Of a stretch of DNA of 64,000 nucleotides, positions 10,823-21,201 are shown in pieces. How positions within the stretch are numbered: the first letter of the stretch is position 1; the number at the start of each line of letters is the position of its first letter. This stretch comes from Porodaedalea pini. Taxonomy: Eukaryota > Basidiomycota > Agaricomycetes > Hymenochaetales > Hymenochaetaceae. Below the pieces are notes generated by a model that was given only the letters and a program-made list of their open reading frames with translations, made no database searches and was not told where the DNA came from. The stretch spans positions 248,001 to 312,000 of the forward strand of contig NBAY01000043.1 of NCBI GenBank assembly GCA_002794775.1, written 5' to 3'. Both the position numbers and the translations under genes were made by a program.

Positions 10823-12219
10823 ATGGTATTTAGGAAGAGACCCTCCATAGCCTCTTCAAGTTGTAAAGATTGGTCCACGAAAATTGTACCTGGACGTAGT
10901 TCTGAGAATATGACACTGTTTACTCCGACTGGAACAAATGCACTTTTATCTTCCCACAACTCGTGTTTCAGAGTGAATTTGCTCATATGCATCTGTAATT
11001 TCACCCGTCATGCACCCTTCTATTCCACAATTTCCGGACTCCGCCTTCACGTAAAGCACGCGCCAGTCCCGTGAGTTTCCCAAAATGTACTTGATGACAT
11101 CAGGCTACGGCAAGTTCCGACGCGACACCGTCTTGCGATCACATGCACCAACTTCATCTCACCTTCAACTAGCATCTTGTTTTAAAGTCGACGTCCCAGT
11201 ACCGTAGCCTTCGGCGTCACGCTCTACCTCAAGTCCAGTACTTAAGGTCCTTAATATACCAGCACAAGTGCCACCGCAAGGTGTAGAACACCAACGGCCG
11301 GAAGACGTCCCCAACATACACAACCCCACCTGCTCGCAGCCGTAAATATCAGCCTGTTCGGTTTGTACTCAACAATCGAGTCAAACCGATGCCCCTTAAC
11401 TCTCGAGCTGCTTTCGCGCTTGTACTCCTTTTCCAATACTTGGACCCAGTTGCTCGAGCAAGTGTTTTCGTGAGCTTTCTCTTTCAACGCTCGTCGAGAA
11501 GCATCTGATGTATTTGCATACAGATAACCCACCCTTACAAGGGCATAACCTGTAGCGGCGGGTCTGCATGCACTGCGACATGGGCCGATGATGGACTCAC
11601 CCCACTACTTGCAGCCGTCGGACCTTCAGATTTTGCGCTCTTCCAAGGTACCAACGTAAGCCCTCTATCCCAAGGTGCTTGATAGTACATTCCTGACCGT
11701 ACGGGCAGACTCTTGTGCAGCAGCTCGCAGTAGGCCTAGATGTCTCACAGACGCGTGAACTCACATTCGTGGTATGTCTCCGTTCCCATCGTCTCTGTTT
11801 CTTTCTCTCGCCACTGCTTCCACCTTACCAACGCGCATCTATCCCCATTGCACCCATCAGCACCAACTTCGTCATCACCTCACTTACTGTTTCCTTACCT
11901 TTTTGGACTTCTCTGTACTTTATAAGCCCAGTCTTTGATCCGCGACTTGTTGTTCTCTCATAGCCGAACCCGAATGCAGGACCGAATGCGGATTCATAGT
12001 ACGTGCTTATCCCCCTTTTATTGACTTCTACATCAGTTTGTTTTTATATATTTGTAAAGTTGGATTACACTCACGTCGCTCTCTGCGCGAAATCCAAACG
12101 ACACGTCGCAGGCGTACACATCCTTTTCTGGTCTTTTCACGTAAGTCGTTCTTACCTTTGACTGATCTCTTCTGCCTCAGTAACACACTGATTGCAAACT
12201 CATCTTCAGCTTAGACAAC
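10823..12219. other. Intergenic; probable 5' region of the next gene at right end
   Basis: No coding region can be supported in this 1.4 kb. The last 150 bases resemble the 5' leader of the gene at 12220, with a possible leader intron from about 12139 (GTAAGT) to 12180 (TCTGCCTCAG). The 11715-11963 open frame is pyrimidine-rich and looks like promoter/leader sequence rather than protein. Confidence 0.4.
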
Positions 12220-12672
12220 ATGTCTGGCGCGGCAGGCAGCCCCGTCGCCTCGCTCACTTCTTCGCTCACCTCCTCAAGCTCTCCATCTACCTCAGGCGCT
12301 TCAGTTTCTTCCGGCACTCAAACGCAGCCGCAGACGTCAAACTCGTTGACAAACGGCGTCGTGAGCACGACAACACTTTCGGGTATCGTTCCCACAGGAT
12401 CAGCATCCACGCTCTCCAGTGCGATCTCCGCTCTTTCCGCGATTAGTTCTGCGGCGAGTGGTGGTTCTAACGGCCTACTCACAACCTCTCCAGGCGGTTC
12501 TTCCTCGACCGCACGATCGGAAAGTGGGACAGGGACGGCCAGCGCCGCTGCAGGAAACTCCAGCAGCAGCGGGTCCTTAGGGAATACTTCTTTCCTCGTT
12601 AGCGGCGGCAAACTCAGTGCGACATTATGCCTGATGGTGCTTACAATGGGTATCGGCGCAGGCATTTTATAA
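12220..12672 (+). CDS. Ser/Thr/Gly-rich small protein with hydrophobic C-terminus (possible GPI-anchored cell-wall protein)
   Basis: A single open frame of 150 residues. Almost the entire chain is Ser, Thr, Gly and Ala (many SS, TS, SG runs), typical of heavily O-glycosylated fungal wall proteins. The last 20 or so residues are hydrophobic (LSATLCLMVLTMGIGAGIL) after a small-residue region, which is the pattern of a GPI attachment signal. No N-terminal signal peptide is visible after the first Met, so either the true start lies in an upstream exon (a leader intron may end near 12180 or 12208) or this is the C-terminal part of a longer gene. It is flanked by P450 copies B and C, which face each other across it. 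Function unknown; the cell-wall suggestion rests on composition only. Confidence 0.6.
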   Translation: MSGAAGSPVASLTSSLTSSSSPSTSGASVSSGTQTQPQTSNSLTNGVVSTTTLSGIVPTGSASTLSSAISALSAISSAASGGSNGLLTTSPGGSSSTARSESGTGTASAAAGNSSSSGSLGNTSFLVSGGKLSATLCLMVLTMGIGAGIL

Positions 12673-13306
12673 CCTCACCCTTGGGCGCAGGATGCCTAGA
12701 TAATACTCTGCTTCGGACAAGCCTTCTATAGAGGTTACACATCCGCTATTTATTTCCGTCGCTTCTTGACATAGGGTCACGGCGAATAATTTTCAAATGA
12801 TAGAAGACTAAATATGTATACACACGAACTCACGAGCACGGACTTCTGCCCTCCCTCTAATCCCTCTACTATTGCGCCATCCTTATTCCCGCGGTTATTC
12901 TCCATCCAATACCACACGCTGCAGTTCTTCCTCCCTTTCTTGGTACCTGCTTGACCTGGCCCCTTTTCTTGTTATTTTCTAGTTTTCTTATGTGGATTGT
13001 GTGTCCTTGCTTTGTCTTGCGTCTGTCAATCAAGCGTGTCGTAGAAATTGCAGAGGCTCAGAGTAATCACGGATAGTTTACTGGTACCTCATGATAAAGC
13101 ACATTCAGAATTGGGTTTCGGACATAGCGTGGCGATGAGATGAAAGTGAAGCACCTCAAGGGAGTCAAGGTGTTGGGCGAATGGTACAAGAAACTGTATT
13201 TCATAAGTGTCAGAGTAACAGCACAATTTATCCTATCTCTCTCAGAATTCGTAGAGCCACGCTACTCGTACACACCGCCTCCATATCCTCGGAATCCCCT
13301 CCTGTC
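12673..13306. other. Intergenic, 3' flanks of two convergent genes
   Basis: This lies between the stop of the Ser/Thr-rich gene (+) and the stop of P450 copy C (-), so it should hold both 3' UTRs and polyadenylation regions. T-rich tracts near 12960-13020 fit that, but no discrete signal is certain. Confidence 0.4.
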
Positions 13307-15599
13307 TTACTTGGCCGAGTCGACGGCCTGGTGGATAACAGATGCAATTTTGTCTGACCTCGGCGTCAAAACATACTTGAACGGCTTAGGGTGTCTAGAT
13401 GGGGATGATATACGATCATCAGATACATTGATCCAGGTATAAGTACGTACCTGACGAAGTGAGTGTAGTATTTCATGTCTGGTGTAATCGGCACTCCATT
13501 CTCATCAAGCGCTTTCGAGAGGTTGAATGCCGCGAGGAGGGAAGCTGCGCCTATGAAGACCTGCGCAAACTCGTGAATCCCATTAAACGTAATTAACGTA
13601 TGGACGCACAGTATTATCCGCGAAGTGACGGCCTGGACAGATCCTACCCGAGCAAAGTGATAAGGACTTCGTGATGTGATAAAGAGGATGATCTCACCGC
13701 CTGCCAATCCCGAAGACTATCTTGTGCACGTCCAACGGAAACTCTTTCCCTTCTGTCGGTAGCCAGCGCTCAGGAATGAATTCGTCTGGCTCAGGATACA
13801 GCGTAGGATCTCTCAGCATCGCCCTTTACGCATATAGGTTGAAACCCATGAGTAACGTCTGGAGACGAAACGTCGGGAAGGATAATACAGACCAGAGGTT
13901 TGGAAGAACTGTCGCGCCAGCAGGGATGAAATAGCCATCGTACACGTCGTCCTCGCTTACGGTATGCGCAACGGCTGAGTTGAAATTACTTCAACAACTA
14001 CGACAAAGACGAAGAGAATGAAACACACCGAGAGGCGCAACAGCTTGCCACCTACGCTCAGGACGAATGAATGTTTCTAGCTCAGTTCTGCTAGTGCTAT
14101 AGAGGTAAAATTATAATGAATACCTGAGAGTTTCTTTGACGACTGCACCGATATATGGCAGGTTTGGACGGTCGTCGAATGATGGGAGCGTATCCTTCCC
14201 CACTACTCTATCGAGTTCTTCTTGAGCGCGCCGCTGAACTTCCGGATACAGGAGCATTGCCAGGAAGAACGAATGCAGAGCAGAAACGGACTAATACAAA
14301 GGCTATTAGCAATAGATAAATGGAAGATTTCCATCACATGCCGTATCTGCACCAGCTAGAGGATCGTCAAGTTTCAGATAACACATCAGGCTTCATTGTA
14401 ATCGGCAGACTGACCACCGTATGAGGACCCTGTCGCCTTTGCAATCAGCATTTCGTCGTTAATGACTGCGTCATTTGCCATGCTCGCGTCTATAAGTTTA
14501 CTGGACATCGAAGGCACAACCGTTCCCTCCGACTAGAAAAAAACCATTCCAGTTTAATACTTCTAATTCTCTTTCGACTCTATTAAGAAACTTACGAATT
14601 TTTCTTTCGCCAGTTCATATTGCTCATGATACACGCCCATCGAATTCCTGTAGCCTTCTTTTGCAATCTTATGAAAGCCGGCACCAGGGAACCATTCCGG
14701 CAAGTACCTCAACCAAGGAAGCGCGTTCACGAGGAAGAAACACTCCGCCTCGGTAAAAGCATCCAGGCCCCTGTTTCCGAGCGCGACATAGGGGTCGTCT
14801 TTCTCCGCAGCTAAATATCGATTCATTAGTTTGCAAACAAGAAGGCAAAAGCACAAAGTAGCGCATTACCTTGATAACCGTAAGACATCATCAAAATTGT
14901 TTCGCCTGTTGCGCTGTAACAATGTAAAACGCTGAAATCAGAATCCCGTATAAAGAACAACGTACTGTCGGAGAAGCTCAGGATACTTGTCAGGAGTCTT
15001 CAGGAGTCCTTCAAGCATCTTATAAGTTGACTGTGTTTGCATCTCAGTGTAGTCTCCTACGACCGCAGGTTGGAAGAAACGATGCATCAATTGTCTTGAT
15101 CTTCGCAGTTCGTCGCCGTAAGGCATGACTGGTACAAACCAGCCCCAACTTTCGCTATAAACAGTAGACGCCAGAGTGTTCAGTGCTTTAAAGTTATTTG
15201 ATATCGAAGTGAATACATACAGTTCCAACATGACGTTCTTAGGTCGCGACGAGTAAATGAAGCCACGTTTCTCGAATAAATCAACTGCTGCCTGGTATGA
15301 GTTCACGAAAACGTAAGACGTTCCGAGATTCTTGACATAGACCAAAGGGCCTTAAGCATCGAGGGTTAAGCAAGCGTACAGAAGCACATGTGACAAGACT
15401 CACCGTATTTCTCTCCCCACTTCCGCGCCGCCTCCCATTCCTCCGCCTCTGGCATATCAAGGACGTTTCCTATCAGGGGCAGTCCTTTCGGTCCGGGAGG
15501 AAAGGGAGGCCTGCTGCGGTTCTTGCGCCATGAATGCAGCAGGCGGACACAAGCTAGCGCGCAGACGATTGCAGAGACGTCAAGTAGTTGGTAGAGCAT
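13307..15599 (-). CDS. Cytochrome P450 copy C, intact paralogue
   Basis: The only P450 in the window that reads through without a lesion. The start Met at 15599 begins a short N-terminal hydrophobic anchor ([17 protein letters not shown]), then a basic stretch and the [12 protein letters not shown] hinge. Later exons carry the substrate-recognition and F-G region ([32 protein letters not shown]), helix [14 protein letters not shown], helix K VKETLR (ExxR), FIPERWL, the haem loop [17 protein letters not shown], and the terminal exon ending at TAA (13307-13309 on +). About 13 exons and roughly 515 residues, normal for microsomal fungal P450s. One intron uses a GC donor (14340-14341). The protein should sit in the ER membrane and take electrons from a P450 reductase; the substrate is unknown. 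It resembles the OrdA-like P450s expanded in wood-decay basidiomycetes. The conserved CCAAT block lies 104 bp upstream. Confidence 0.92.
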
Positions 15600-15697
15600 A
15601 GGTACAGAGATAAGGGCTCTGGTGGGAGCAGAAGAAAGGGTGCGGTTTTGAAGCAGCCGTCTAATAATACAACGAACCGCTGCACTGGAATCGAATT

Positions 15698-15712
15698 GTT
15701 CTATTGGTCAAA
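15698..15712 (-). promoter_or_regulatory. Conserved P450 upstream block with CCAAT box
   Basis: On the - strand this reads AACTTTGACCAATAGAAC, with CCAAT at 15703-15707, about 104 bp before the start codon of copy C. The same block, at nearly the same distance, precedes copies B and D and is stranded next to remnant A2. It is the least mutated version among copies that still have a gene. Regulatory role inferred from conservation and from known HAP/NF-Y binding to CCAAT. Confidence 0.6.
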
Positions 15713-16962
15713 GTTGCCTTCGAGAGCGGCGTCTCTTCTCCAGGGGTTTCACGGCGTTCCGATACTAGTAGCATTGAAAGTGTTACGTGAACGTAGCTGA
15801 GCGGCCGAAACCTTGAATCTGTTGAACGGAGAAGTCGGGCTGAGAAGGAGAAGGAGCATACCGAGGTCATGTTCGATGCGTTGGACATGCATTGCCGCGG
15901 ATGAAGTTCCTTAGATCGTATCATACACCAAGGAGCTTGAGTATGATTATAAAAGAAGATATTCCGGAACGTATACGAACGTTGGCTAGCAACATAAGCG
16001 CAATGTGCAGCAAACCTGTTATAAAAAAGCATCTCATCATGGTTCCAAACTTTGACCACGATCTATCTATCTGGCAGCATAGCAAACACCAAGTCTAACC
16101 GGTGTCACCGCTACAGTAAGGGTGTTAGGGGACATGAGATCCGTTCAGAAGAGCGGCGTAACTCGTAGAAGGGCAATGGCGCATCCTGAGGCTGAATGTA
16201 AAAAGAGATTGGTTGGTTGAGAGCTTGCATAATACGGTGCTTAGCACGGTCACTAATATCAATGACGGTTTTGTTGATCCATCAAGACTCTCACCTTGTA
16301 GGTTTCGATTATGCTGAGCGTGAGCGTGGTCTTATAGACATATGCTGGCTACCAGGCTAGTGACAGTGCTTTAGAATGATCGACGCCGTCCAAATGCAGG
16401 CAGTTTCTCACCTATGCTTCTCCACACAATGCAAACAACTTCTCAGCCTCTATTCACCTCGGATCAACTTGCTGTTGCTCAGATGCAACTCCTCCAGGTA
16501 ATTGGCGTAGCCACCTCTTTAAACCTACTCCAAGCATGTCTTCAGGGTGTAGTAAGAAGTTATTAAAAGCAAACTTAAAAGCTCATCCGTAAAATCCCCC
16601 GATCCGAACAACTTTATCAGGAAGTTCAAATCTATTTGAAGTGACTCGAATTATAGTGAGACGAACTGTAGAGCTACATCCCACACGGAAGCCTCTCCAC
16701 ATGCCAACTTTTTGAACAACTGCAAATGGATATTAATCTGGCAAGCCTCTCCGCCTAATTGAAAGGAGATAATAAACTAACACTAATATTGACCAATCAA
16801 TACGCAAGTCTAACAGGCTGCAAGTGAGACCTACAGAGAGAATCCGTTGCAAGTGAATCAGTACTTCAGAATGTAGTGAGTCATAGCTATCTTTACTTCT
16901 TGGTATTCCAGAATGTCCGGCTTTGAATCAGACGGGCACGAATACATTCCTGACAATATCTA
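15713..16962. other. Intergenic, no supported gene
   Basis: About 1.25 kb with small overlapping open frames only. No domain, array or repeat pair with target duplication could be recognised before the hairpin at 16963. Confidence 0.45.
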
Positions 16963-17033
16963 TTACAGCCTTTTTCATAAGTCCTGCGACACGTGACATG
17001 CACGTGTCGCAGGACTTATGAAAAAGGCTGTAA
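16963..17033. repeat. Perfect 33-bp inverted repeat with 5-base loop
   Basis: Arms 16963-16995 and 17001-17033 are exact reverse complements, separated by ACATG. The arm starts TTACAGCCTTTTTCATAAG. The right arm ends in TAA, which is also the left target-site duplication of the adjacent Harbinger-like element. As RNA it would form a stable stem-loop; as DNA it could extrude as a cruciform. It could be the deleted stem of a foldback element. No second copy is visible in this window. Confidence 0.85.
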
Positions 17034-17526
17034 GGCCCTGTTTGGATCCGCCAATAAGGCCGTGATAACGTCGTAGTGTTAAGATAGCTAACAACCGGAG
17101 TTTGCCGTCATAAGGCTAACACACGGGCTGGGTGCTTAGCTCCTCAGTCACAAATGTCACATAGATTAGTCAGTATCCACAACCTGTGTCTAAGATCTTT
17201 TCTGGCACATACAAGGTCAAAGACACAAACAGCACGACACTCCAGCACTCCAGCAAACTGCAACCACCAAAGCCATGCCATTGTTCAGACTGTTTCTGCT
17301 ATTGCTAGGCCACAGCAGCACAAAATGCAGGTCAGTACTAGTTCTAGATTTTATAGCCATATACAGTATAGTACTGCGGCGGCTGTGAATGAGTGACTAA
17401 ATTACAGTAATGCGGTTGTAAACGAGATGTGGATCCAAACACCCAGTTAGCTTACGACGTGGTAGCTAAGCACTACAATGCTATCACGCATTATCACGGG
17501 TCTTATCGGCGGATCCAAACAGGGTC
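17034..17526. mobile_element. Tourist-like (PIF/Harbinger) MITE, 493 bp
   Basis: The two ends are inverted repeats: left GGCCCTGTTTGGATCCGCC and right, read inward, GACCCTGTTTGGATCCGCC, with similarity continuing imperfectly for about 60 bases. Both sides are flanked by TAA (17031-17033 and 17527-17529), the 3-bp target duplication typical of PIF/Harbinger elements, whose ends are commonly GGCC(T/C)TGTTTGGAT. There is no transposase, so it is non-autonomous. A second GGATCCAAACACCC motif at about 17431-17450 suggests an internal rearrangement or a nested relative. Confidence 0.85.
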
Positions 17527-17529
17527 TAA

Positions 17530-17891
17530 GGTCTGAAGCAGCTCTTCGAGACAGCCCATTACTTTGTGAATTCAAAAATCTGGCGAATGAGAGGCTCGAT
17601 TTTGTACGTCATTAGAGTCGACACATACATACTTGTATGGCTTAAGGTGCCTATACAATGCAGAAAGGAACCTCTGAAGGCATGCCCGGTCCAAGTCTAG
17701 GAAACTTGGTTCCGTGATGCTTTCTGCTCGACGTTCATGTTCCACCATACATGGGCTTACATGCATCAAGTAAAGGGAGAATTGGCATAAATACAATCAT
17801 CGGCAGAAGAACAAGTCACATAAAGGAGTCCAAAAAAGCCTTTATAAATCTACAATGCTTGCAGCAGATCATATAATGTGTATGAGCTCGT
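17530..17891. other. Intergenic, 3' flank of P450 copy D
   Basis: 360 bases with no supported coding region; it ends at the stop codon of P450 copy D, which is on the - strand. Confidence 0.4.
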
Positions 17892-20172
17892 TTACTTCAT
17901 AGCATAGACGGCCTGGCGAATGACAGTCTTGATATTGTCTGACCTTGGAGTCAAAATGTACTTGAACGGTTTAGGATGTCTAAGTGGATGTTGCAGTATG
18001 TTCACCGGTAACACTTGCCTCGTAAACGAACTTCTTACCTGATGATGTGCGTTGTGTATTTGACTGTTGGCGTGATCGGCACTCCATTCTCATTGAGTGC
18101 TTTCGTGATGTTGAATGTCGAGAGGATGGAAGCAGCACCTATAAAGACCTACAGAGATTCATCAAACAACAGTAACAATGCTCGGACGCTCAAAGCTTAC
18201 GGAGGTGTCCACAAAATGCCTTCCTGGACAGATCCTATCCGAGACATATGAGCTTGCATCCGTGATTCAGAAAATGTGGTAACATCACCTCCTGCCAATT
18301 CCAAAGGCGATCTTGTACACGTCCAAAGGCGGTTCCTTTCCTTCTGCATATAGCCAACACTCAGGAATGAACTCGTCTGGCTCTGGATACTCTGTAGGAT
18401 CTCGCATCATCACCCTTTATATGCGTTCAGAATAGAAACACCGGTAATATGGTGAGGACTACATATTGAATACAGACCAGAGGTTCGGGAGCATTGTTGC
18501 GCCAGAGGGAATAAAGTAGCTGTTGTACTCATCATCCTCTTCTACTATATGTGCCACAGCTGTACCGGCTTTCTTCAATGACAGTCTCAAGAATAAAGTA
18601 GGGAGTATACTCACCAAGCGGCGTAACGGGCTGCCATCTCTCAGCATCAATGCATCAGTAAATGCGCTAGTTTCTTAGTAAGTTAGTATGCTTCTGCTAG
18701 TGCAGCATACCTGAGAGTTTCCTTGATGATTGCATTGATGTATGGCAAGTTTGGGCGATCACCAATTGTAGGGAGAGTATCTTTTCCTATGACTCTATCG
18801 AGTTTGCCTTGTGCATGCTCTTGAACATCCGGGTATAGAAGCATCGCCAGGAAGAATGAGTGCAAGGCAGAGACGCTCTATTAACAGGACTGTCAATATT
18901 GTTTACCTATCAACAGATTTGACGTACCATATCTGCGCCAGCTGAAGATTCTATTTTCAGATGTCTCATCATGGTTCATGAATACTGGATGACTTGCCAC
19001 CATATGCAGTTCCAGTGACTTGGGAAATGAGGATCTCATTGTTTACAACTCCATTGTTCCCCATGTTCGCTTCAATAAGATTGCTGATCATCGATGAGGC
19101 GGCCATACCTTCCAACTTGGATTCCGTGGAGGCTTGAAAAGTCAGATAATCTGTTTATCGCGTTCGAGACTTACGAATTTCACCTTCGCCATCTCATAAG
19201 GGTCGCGGTGCATGCTCATCGACAGCCTATATCCTTCTTTTGCGATCCTTTGAAACCCGGCACCAGGGAACCAGGACGGCAGATACTGTAACCAAGGAAA
19301 GACATTCACAAGGAAGAACTCCTGGGCCTCACAACCAGCTTCCACGGCTTTCTCTGCAAGCGTGATGTATGGATCATCCTGCTGCAAGACTATATTGACT
19401 AAGTCAACTTCAGATTAGCGGGTCACAGGTGGTGCATCTACCTTGATAATTGTAAGCAGCTTTTAAGATAGTTTCTCCAACCGAACTATAACAATATGTG
19501 AGAAAGCAACGTTTGGCTTTGTGAGAAAAGACATACTATCGAAGGAGCTCTGGATATCTGTCAGGTGCCATCAAGAGCCCTTCAAGCATCCTATGCGTTG
19601 AGCGCAACTGAAGATCAACGTAGTCATTTACAGTGGCTGGCTGGAAAAAGTGATGCAGCAATTGTCTTGATTTTCATAGCTCATCTCCATAGGGCATCAT
19701 TGACACAGTCCATCCCAAACCCTCACTGCATGGTAATAAACATCATTGACTAATTAGCAAATAGATTGTGAAAATTTTAAGGTATCATACAGGTCAATCA
19801 TAACACTCTTAGGCCACGACGAGTAATTGGACCCGCGTTTCTCGAACAAGTCAACCGCCAACTCGTAGGAATTCACAAAAATGTAAGATTTTCTGAGGTT
19901 CTCGATGTGGATCAATGGCCCTTGAGCATCGATAAATGAGCCAATCATACTGAAATAAATATCTGACAAAACCCACCGTATGTCTCTCCCCACTTCTGTG
20001 CCGCTTCCCATTCCTCTGCCTCTGGCATATCAAGGACGTTTCCTATCAAGAGCAACCCTTTCGGGCCCGGCAGAAGAGGAGGCCTACTGCGATTCCTGCA
20101 CCATGTATGTAACAGGTGCAGACAAGCCAGAGCACAGACAATTGCAGACGCATCGACCAGATAGTAAAGCAT
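17892..20172 (-). pseudogene. Cytochrome P450 copy D, full length with one premature stop
   Basis: Full exon set on the - strand. Start at 20172 ([21 protein letters not shown] anchor, then LPGPKGLLLIGN), chosen by alignment to copies B and C. It continues with ALEKDDPY-type exon (QQDDPYITLAEKAVEAG, LPSWFPGAGF), SMISNLIEANMGNN, helix [65 protein letters not shown] with haem Cys, and the last exon ending at TAA (17892-17894 on +). A single TGA at 19674-19676 replaces an Arg codon in the [12 protein letters not shown] motif of exon 3. One intron has a GC donor (18996-18997, GCAAGT). With the stop, only about 130 residues would be made. Otherwise well preserved, so loss is probably recent. Confidence 0.87.
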
Positions 20173-20263
20173 TGCTATGATGACTGCAGGGGACACAGTG
20201 CGGTATGTGATACCTAGGAATATAAGGGAACAAGTGACTGCACGGGAAAATGGAGCATCCTCC

Positions 20264-20279
20264 TGTTGGTTAAAGTTCA
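20264..20279 (-). promoter_or_regulatory. Conserved P450 upstream block, CCAAT altered to CCAAC
   Basis: Read on -, AACTTTAACCAACAGG lies about 95 bp upstream of the copy D start codon and aligns with the A2, B and C blocks. The CCAAT position reads CCAAC (20265-20269). A TATA-like CTTATATT is about 40 bases nearer the gene. Confidence 0.5.
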
Positions 20280-20329
20280 AGTCAACTTCTTCTCCACTCT
20301 GTCCTTTAAGGTTTCCGGATCCACTCATT

Positions 20330-21200
20330 CTTCAGGAGATTTGACAATTTTGATATTCCCCAAAGTGTCGCATCATGAGAACATTATCCAGCAGCCGTAG
20401 ACAATGTATCTATTATGAGAAGGGAAGCTCTTAGGTGAGGGATGCACGAGGTCCTCGCAGAGCATTGAATAGGCATCTCACATACATAATATGGACGGCA
20501 TCGTTTGTCCAGTTATTCGAGAGTCCGGAGTTTGCTGATTTGCTGATTGCTCTATTAGTGAGGTGTTTCAAAGAGAACATTCAGTATGGACACTAGCTTC
20601 AGTATTTGAGATGGGAATTTTGTGGACATAAAGGGACTTACATGTAAGCTGTACTACTTGGACAGACATGCGTGAAAAATAGAACACCGCATGAACTATG
20701 TAATCACAAGACTGACGTGTCAACGTGACCTTAGTGCATCGGAGTCTGAACACTCGGTTGGCTGCAGTCCCCTACCTAGTCACAAATTTTCTCTGTCACT
20801 ATGAAACTAAATTGGGTTCCCAGATGTGGCAAGCTACACCTGTCCTTACCTGCTAATTTTCAAGGAAATACATCTGAAACAAGCTCTGAATGGGGTTTAA
20901 ATAGACTCTACCAAAGCCCCTATACTAAGAGCTGTGCTTGGGCCACACTACCTTACACCACATGCAAGCCGATTGATAAGGCCCTGCACACCTTGACAGT
21001 TTCAAATGATCTTGAGCTCCATAAAGCATTAGAAGAGGCACAATATGAGGAAGCATACAAGGGAATGCTTGCTAGACAAAAGCACATTTATTGGCAGAGG
21101 CATTTCAAATAATAAGCTCAGTGCTTTATAGTTCAAACAAGAATAATCTTGGGCATCAATATTCACAATTTAATATGCTATGAAGTGGAAATTAACCATT
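20330..21200. other. Intergenic spacer of the P450 array, part of a duplicated unit
   Basis: It contains a 103-codon open frame on + (20801-21112) with no recognised domain. The segment around 20985-21085 reappears in diverged form at about 24775-24834 joined to 32567-32620 (split there by the Tc1 element), showing that the spacer was duplicated along with the neighbouring P450. The open frame is not kept in the second copy, so a protein-coding role is doubtful. Confidence 0.5.
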
Positions 21201-21201
21201 G

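Noticed and set aside
20173..20328. Upstream in-frame Met giving copy D a 52-residue extension
   Set aside because: The extension includes the conserved CCAAT block and TATA-like site shared with the other P450 upstream regions, so it is promoter, not protein.
20801..21112. 103-codon frame as a real gene
   Set aside because: No domain is recognised, and the frame is not preserved in the duplicated spacer near 24775/32567.
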